A model generated the notes under the pieces. The model worked only from the letters and a program-made list of their open reading frames with translations. It did not search any database and had not been told where the DNA came from. Source: Herpetosiphonaceae bacterium (GTDB taxonomy: Bacteria > Chloroflexota > Chloroflexia > Chloroflexales > Kallotenuaceae). Taken from it: a DNA stretch of 10,235 nt. This document shows, piece by piece, positions 6,459-10,235 of this stretch. The stretch is from the NCBI GenBank assembly GCA_030147335.1, contig JASKZZ010000546.1:1-10235 (forward strand), in the 5' to 3' direction. The position numbers were made by a program, and so were the translations under genes. The stretch's first letter is position 1. Every line of letters starts with the position of its first letter.

Positions 6459-8573
6459 CTACTTGGTAATCACTGGCATAAATATCCGATACTGAGTTGG
6501 GACAAATGGCACGTCAATGCCAAACGAAGACGTATTACCGTTTGCATCCGTCGCTGTTGCATTAATGTTCGTTGCTTGGAAGCTTCCCGATTTCGTGAAC
6601 GTGAAGTTTCCAGCATCATCGGCGGTAGTACGGCCCTCGAAATACCGTCCTTGTGTGCCAGTATCGGAGAAAATCTCGATGATCACACCAGGCGTTGCTT
6701 GACCAGCCACCTGACTACCCTGAGCGGTAGTGATCACTGGCGGCTTAATTCCACCATTTGCTAACTTGGTTGTCGCAATACCGCCCATGATGTTGTTGTA
6801 AATTTGGTTTTCGGTAAGCGTATTGCCGATCGATGACGCCTCGTTTACTCGTACACCATTACCGCCGTTAGAATGGCTAATGTTGCGAATAAGAAGATTA
6901 TCAGTAGATGCTGCAAATTCCGCACCTGATCTGTCTGTTAGATTATCAATGTAGAAGCCATGCAGTTGGTTGTTGGAGCTAGTATTGCTTTCGACTCGCG
7001 CTCCAACGACGCCTTTAAGGTCAAACCCATTTGACGCATTATTGGTGGTTGTATTGCTTGTGAATGTGTTACCTGTAACGGCAGCTTGCGCAACCACAGT
7101 GCCAACATCCTCAGAACTTTGCGTAGCCGCGCTTGCAATCTCCCCAGGGGCAGTTAAGTCGTCAACTGCTTGCACTACCGTTGTTTCAGGTTGAACCAGA
7201 ATGCCGTCGCCTACTTTGGTGCCGGTGATGGTGTTGCCGGTAACAATGTTGCCATTTGACTTGATGTACAACCCGACGGCAGTATTACTGATGATGGTGT
7301 TGCCGGTAACAGTGTTGCCATTGGCACCGCCGCGAACAAAGAGCCCGTTGTTGTAATTTTCTCGTATCGTGTTATTGAGAATTTCGTTGTCTGTGCTGCC
7401 TTCCTCAACGGTAATGCCTTCATGATTATTGAAGAAATTGTTGTTGCGAATGATGTTATTGGTCGAACCCAGGACGCGCAAGCCATAGCCCTCGTTCCCC
7501 CATGCCTCGTTGTTTTCCAGAACGTTATTGCTGGAGGGAACTTGTGGATATTCGCTGCGTGGCGAGCCTGGGTCGAGCATGAAACCATGCGCTCGTGGTC
7601 CACCGTCATTGATACCATCACTATTATTGTACGATTTGTTGCGGCGGAAGGTAAATTCTGTGCAGCCACGGGAAATAATGAAGCCGTGGTTGCCATTCTC
7701 GTACGCTTCGTTATCTTCGACCAACACATTTGTCGTGTAGTCGTGCGGATCGAAGCCGTACTCAATGTTTTGGTAAAACTTGTTCCGCAGGAAGTTCATG
7801 TTGGCCGCTTGGTACGTATAAACGCCGTAATAGTTGTGGTGGAACAAGCTATCTGTGGCGTTGCCGCTGACCCGCCGCCGCAAGACATCAGGTGCTGTAT
7901 CAGAGTTTGTGTCACGCCATGACACGCCGTAGCTTTCGCCATCACCTGAACCAAGATAGCTCAGCTCAGCAAACGCGATGTTAAGGCGAGCTTCGCCTTT
8001 CGCGAGAATGTATCCGCGACCATTCGTGTAGTCGGTATCGACATTGCTGCCGTTCCACGAATGAACTTTCACGCGATTATCAGCGCTTGTACCCGCTATA
8101 TTAATGACACCATTATTGGTGCGCAGGTAGGCGAAGCTTGCATAATCACAAGCTGGCTTTGGATCGTTGCCGCAAGGGGTTGTGTATTCCGTTGCGGATG
8201 GCTCGCTCCGCAGTCGCAGTTCCCTCACTCCCGCTGCCGGCGTCAAGTTCAATGTTACGCCGTTGCCGATGATCAAGCTTTTGTTAAGCTGCCAAACGCC
8301 TTCTGAAACCTTCTGAATATAGCCAGTCGGTGCAACATCAGGATCATCCAAAATTTCCTGGAGCGTTACAGTTGTACCTGAGCCGCCCACTAGAATTGCT
8401 TGCTGAACTGTTTGGCGCGGATTTGGCTCATCCCCAACGGCAATGTTCAGCGCAGCAGCAGAAGCGGTTTGGGCGGGTACCAACGCATTACCAAAGCTTG
8501 CTGTTACCAACGTGCTAAGTAGCGCGAGTGAGCCTAATCGTGAAAAAATAGTATTATGAGCTGTAACCTTCAC
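6459..8573 (-). CDS. Secreted right-handed beta-helix protein, AlgG-like mannuronan C5-epimerase family (first copy) with C-terminal Ig-like domain
   Basis: This 704-residue protein probably changes the C5 configuration of uronate residues in an exported polysaccharide. A signal peptide spans about residues 1-40, ending near AQTASAA. The epimerase core (about 100-345) carries YGFDPHD (272-278) and HGFIISR (296-302). H277 and R302 correspond to the AlgG catalytic His and Arg and lie 25 residues apart, as in the neighbouring copy. NYYGVYTY (247-254) and GESYGVSW (212-219) are also shared with that copy. Residues about 346-600 add many more coils with NNIIRNN- and GNTITG-type ladders. Residues about 610-690 look like a bacterial Ig-like domain, and the C-terminus is FMPVITK. 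The GTG at 8573 was chosen because AAGGAA lies five bases upstream and the protein then begins with a normal signal peptide; an ATG at 8615 would add 14 residues in front. The extra coils and Ig domain may bind the polymer or cell surface. Confidence 0.85.
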   Translation of the reverse strand: MKVTAHNTIFSRLGSLALLSTLVTASFGNALVPAQTASAAALNIAVGDEPNPRQTVQQAILVGGSGTTVTLQEILDDPDVAPTGYIQKVSEGVWQLNKSLIIGNGVTLNLTPAAGVRELRLRSEPSATEYTTPCGNDPKPACDYASFAYLRTNNGVINIAGTSADNRVKVHSWNGSNVDTDYTNGRGYILAKGEARLNIAFAELSYLGSGDGESYGVSWRDTNSDTAPDVLRRRVSGNATDSLFHHNYYGVYTYQAANMNFLRNKFYQNIEYGFDPHDYTTNVLVEDNEAYENGNHGFIISRGCTEFTFRRNKSYNNSDGINDGGPRAHGFMLDPGSPRSEYPQVPSSNNVLENNEAWGNEGYGLRVLGSTNNIIRNNNFFNNHEGITVEEGSTDNEILNNTIRENYNNGLFVRGGANGNTVTGNTIISNTAVGLYIKSNGNIVTGNTITGTKVGDGILVQPETTVVQAVDDLTAPGEIASAATQSSEDVGTVVAQAAVTGNTFTSNTTTNNASNGFDLKGVVGARVESNTSSNNQLHGFYIDNLTDRSGAEFAASTDNLLIRNISHSNGGNGVRVNEASSIGNTLTENQIYNNIMGGIATTKLANGGIKPPVITTAQGSQVAGQATPGVIIEIFSDTGTQGRYFEGRTTADDAGNFTFTKSGSFQATNINATATDANGNTSSFGIDVPFVPTQYRIFMPVITK
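7226..7322 (-). repeat. 31-bp direct repeat, 66 bp apart, inside the first epimerase gene
   Basis: The segments 7226-7256 and 7292-7322 differ at one base of 31. The offset of 66 bases equals 22 codons, one turn of a parallel beta-helix. The repeats encode NGNTVTGNTI (418-427) and NGNIVTGNTI (440-449). This looks like a recent in-frame duplication of a single coil. Confidence 0.7.
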
Positions 8574-8578
8574 GTGTA

Positions 8579-8587
8579 TTCCTTCTT
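8579..8587 (-). promoter_or_regulatory. Ribosome binding site of the first epimerase gene
   Basis: A purine-rich AAGAAGGAA ends five bases before the GTG at 8573. It supports that start over the ATG at 8615, for which I see no comparable site. Confidence 0.6.
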
Positions 8588-8616
8588 TCCTTACAGCATC
8601 CGAAGGACAGCACAAT

Positions 8617-8646
8617 CTCAGGTCCGCTGTTACCAGCGGACTTGAG
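8617..8646. repeat. 13-bp hairpin with GTAA loop between glycosyltransferase and epimerase genes
   Basis: CTCAGGTCCGCTG (8617-8629) pairs with CAGCGGACTTGAG (8634-8646) with one non-Watson-Crick position. In the minus-strand RNA that position is a wobble-free mismatch, A opposite C, and the loop is GUAA, a GNRA tetraloop. It starts 34 bases after the glycosyltransferase stop. No U-tract follows, so it is more likely an RNA-stability or partial-attenuation element than a complete terminator. Confidence 0.6.
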
Positions 8647-8680
8647 TGGCTGTAAATGTAATCGGAACAATAGGTTAAGG

Positions 8681-9931
8681 TTATGCGGGGGTGGAGTGAC
8701 CTTCTTGTGCTGCTTCACTCACTCGGGCAACCTTGCCGTCAACAACAGCCACGGCGCGAGTAAGCCATTTGTGCTCATTGATAGTGAAGAGCGCATGTGC
8801 CTTGAGGAAGGACATGTAATAGGTAATCAGCACGAAAAAGGGCAAGATAAGCCAATCAGCGGGCTTGCGCCGTAGATGTGGCAGTATTTTGAACGCGCGG
8901 CTCAGGTGCCACCATACGAGCAGGGCAATTACCAGCTCCCAGTGTCCAATCCAGATCGAGGTAGCTAGTACGATCGGGCCAATCAGCAACGTGAATGGTG
9001 CGACGGTTTTGTCGATCAGCATGATCGCGAGATATGGATAACGCCAAACCCAGCCCTGCCACAAAGCGCGTAGGTCGCTGCGGAAGCTATTGCGGCTCCA
9101 GCGAATACGCTGCTTTTTAAAGCCCTGATAGTCAGGCTTGAACGTCGAGTAGACGTGTGCGTTGAGCTGGTTCCACGTGTAATATCCACTTTGTAGTACC
9201 AGGCACGTGTAGCGCTTGTCGTCGCCGCTCATGCATGGACGACCGTTGAACGTTTCGTTTAGAAACGGCTCGCGCAAGCTTTGTAGCAGCTTGGTACGAT
9301 ACGCAGCGGTGCGGCCCGACAAGCAGCTGACAGCGCGGCCCATGATTGTGGTCGCTGGCACTTCGTCGGTGTAGCGAATGTCGAGATAAATATCCGCCAT
9401 GCGCTCCCAGATCGTCGCGCGCTTACCATCGGTCGGATACATAAATTGACGTGTACCGACCCCGCCAATTTTGGGATCGACAAACGGCATCTTGATTTTG
9501 CGCAGCACGTCGGGTTCCCAGATCACGTCACTGTCGACAAGTACCACAATGTCCGTCGTTGACATTTCAACGCCGGCTGCAAGAGCAGGTCGCTTGCCTG
9601 GCAGATCGATCGGCAAAACATCGACGCCTGGATACTCGGATGCAATTTGCATGCAGGTTGTATCAGTCACGTCAATGACAGCGATGATACGGTCGGGCTT
9701 ATTGGCCAGCCATGACTCGATGGCCTGACGGAACAGCACCGGGTCTTCGTTATAAACCGGTGTGATTACCGTTGCTGTACAATCGTAGTCGTTTTCGACC
9801 GGACGGTAGAACAGCGCTGGAATACGCTTCGCCAACCACATCATCCAGCGAACAAGGCCCACAAGGCCGATGGGGATCAGCAACGCTGTGTTTGTGAGCA
9901 GTTCGAAGAGTTGATACCAGTACTGCGTCAC
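8681..9931 (-). CDS. Membrane glycosyltransferase family 2, processive-synthase type (hyaluronan synthase/Alg8-like)
   Basis: This 416-residue membrane enzyme probably polymerises a nucleotide-activated sugar and may pass the chain through the membrane. The order is: an N-terminal membrane segment (about 8-32); a GT-A domain with VITPVYNED (55-63), DSD (133-135, nucleotide-sugar and metal binding), CLSGRTAAYR (203-212), SGDDKRYT (235-242, with the catalytic-base Asp) and QRIRW (274-278, the Q..RW motif of processive enzymes); then membrane segments at about 300-345 and 357-378. The motif set is that of hyaluronan, chitin and cellulose synthases and Alg8. It is shorter than Alg8 (near 490 aa) and has no PilZ domain. 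AAGGAGT lies seven bases before the GTG at 9931. Position before the epimerase genes suggests it makes their substrate. The donor sugar cannot be read from sequence; GDP-mannuronate is a hypothesis from context. Confidence 0.9.
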   Translation of the reverse strand: MTQYWYQLFELLTNTALLIPIGLVGLVRWMMWLAKRIPALFYRPVENDYDCTATVITPVYNEDPVLFRQAIESWLANKPDRIIAVIDVTDTTCMQIASEYPGVDVLPIDLPGKRPALAAGVEMSTTDIVVLVDSDVIWEPDVLRKIKMPFVDPKIGGVGTRQFMYPTDGKRATIWERMADIYLDIRYTDEVPATTIMGRAVSCLSGRTAAYRTKLLQSLREPFLNETFNGRPCMSGDDKRYTCLVLQSGYYTWNQLNAHVYSTFKPDYQGFKKQRIRWSRNSFRSDLRALWQGWVWRYPYLAIMLIDKTVAPFTLLIGPIVLATSIWIGHWELVIALLVWWHLSRAFKILPHLRRKPADWLILPFFVLITYYMSFLKAHALFTINEHKWLTRAVAVVDGKVARVSEAAQEGHSTPA

Positions 9932-9938
9932 CGCATGT

Positions 9939-9945
9939 ACTCCTT
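9939..9945 (-). promoter_or_regulatory. Ribosome binding site deciding the GTG start of the glycosyltransferase
   Basis: AAGGAGT ends seven bases before the GTG at 9931. An out-of-frame ATG at 9936 lies only two bases from it and reads ATG CGG TGA, so it cannot be the start of the enzyme. Confidence 0.75.
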
Positions 9946-9955
9946 AGAAATATGG

Positions 9956-10003
9956 CGCAAGTTATGGAGCGATAATTGGTCATCAACGACCCCACAACTT
10001 GCG
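9956..10003. repeat. Nested stem-loop just before the glycosyltransferase ribosome binding site
   Basis: On the minus strand CGCAAGTTGTGG (10003-9992) pairs with CCATAACTTGCG (9967-9956), 12 bp with one G-U wobble. Inside it GGTC (9991-9988) pairs with GACC (9981-9978). A ten-base one-sided bulge separates the two stems. The structure begins 19 bases after the upstream gene's stop and ends ten bases before the AAGGAGT site. It may terminate or attenuate transcription from the upstream gene or act as a leader structure. Confidence 0.55.
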
Positions 10004-10022
10004 TCTGTTTAGCTACCTAGTA

Positions 10023-10235
10023 TTATAGGACAATCGTCTCTGACGCGCCGATCTCAATTGACAACTCTTTGCCTTCAGCCGCTGCCTGGTCGCGCAGCTT
10101 GACCGCTTCCAGCACCTGGTCGATCTTGGACGGGTCCGTCACCGCCGGTACCTTGGCTTGCAGGTTCTCGTTGGCCGCAATCGTCGCTTCCAGCATCAGG
10201 TGCTCAAAGCCGTGCTCACGGGCAAACTGCATAAA
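10023..10235 (-). CDS. 3' end of an unrecognised protein-coding gene
   Basis: The last 70 or so residues of a longer protein are visible. The frame is open to the window edge and ends with TAA at 10025-10023. The Met at 10232 is probably internal, since the frame runs on past it. The segment is charged and helical-looking (IDQVLEAVKLRDQAAAEGKE) and ends ETIVL, with no membrane segment. Its shape, with a helix, a V.AVTDPSKID turn, another helix and a short beta end, resembles the C-terminus of Gfo/Idh/MocA-type oxidoreductases, but I would not assign it on that. It does not resemble the C-terminus of AlgD as I recall it. It lies 91 bases upstream of the glycosyltransferase gene on the same strand. 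Confidence 0.8.
   Translation of the reverse strand, partial: FMQFAREHGFEHLMLEATIAANENLQAKVPAVTDPSKIDQVLEAVKLRDQAAAEGKELSIEIGASETIVL

Noticed and set aside
7226..7322. CRISPR-like repeat pair
   Set aside because: There are only two copies, the spacing is a coding multiple of 22 codons, and both lie in frame in a beta-helix protein.
7211..7922. Open frames of 166-184 codons on both strands inside the first epimerase gene
   Set aside because: They lie wholly within a well-supported gene. Their repetitive composition is a shifted reading of the Asn/Gly-rich beta-helix repeats, and they resemble no protein family.
4286..8573. NosD-type copper protein or pectate lyase as the function of the two beta-helix proteins
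   Set aside because: The DPHD and HGxIxSR signature with the right spacing is specific to the mannuronan epimerase branch; no Nos genes are nearby.
10023..10235. Upstream partial gene as AlgD (GDP-mannose 6-dehydrogenase)
   Set aside because: The visible C-terminus does not resemble that of AlgD as I remember it; the catalytic regions would lie outside the window, so I leave it unassigned.

Overview
The window most likely comes from a member of the Chloroflexota, possibly a Herpetosiphon-like genome. The evidence is a roughly balanced base composition, GTG start codons behind good ribosome binding sites, and two secreted proteins that end in an aromatic/Met-Pro-hydrophobic-Lys/Arg tail (FMPVITK and YMPIIAR). 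I recall such tails from many secreted Chloroflexota proteins. The assignment is an inference; no 16S or other marker gene is present.

All confident genes lie on the minus strand, so transcription runs from right to left. In that order they are: the 3' end of an unrecognised gene (10235-10023); a membrane family 2 glycosyltransferase with processive-synthase motifs (9931-8681); two tandem secreted right-handed beta-helix proteins (8573-6459 and 6226-4286), each with the mannuronan C5-epimerase signature YG[FL]DPHD followed by HG[FL]I.SR; a single-domain GDP-mannose pyrophosphorylase, ManC/AlgA type (4020-2947); and, 31 bases further on, a membrane-anchored protein made of about 21 TPR units (2915-576). 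The last 575 bases (1-575) hold no gene I can support.

Read together, these genes look like a polymannuronate/alginate-type exopolysaccharide locus. ManC makes GDP-mannose, the glycosyltransferase polymerises and probably exports a chain, the two secreted epimerases convert residues in the finished polymer, and the TPR protein would be a scaffold in the role AlgK has in Pseudomonas. The GDP-mannose 6-dehydrogenase (AlgD) needed to make GDP-mannuronate is not in the window, nor is a PilZ/Alg44 protein, so the polymer's identity is a hypothesis. The epimerase signature is the strongest single piece of evidence.

Every intergenic gap longer than about 90 bases on the cluster side carries one strong inverted repeat of 11-13 bp, each with its own sequence. 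One of them (4228-4266), just after the second epimerase gene and followed by a U-rich stretch, looks like a real terminator. It would separate the synthase/epimerase part from a manC-TPR operon.
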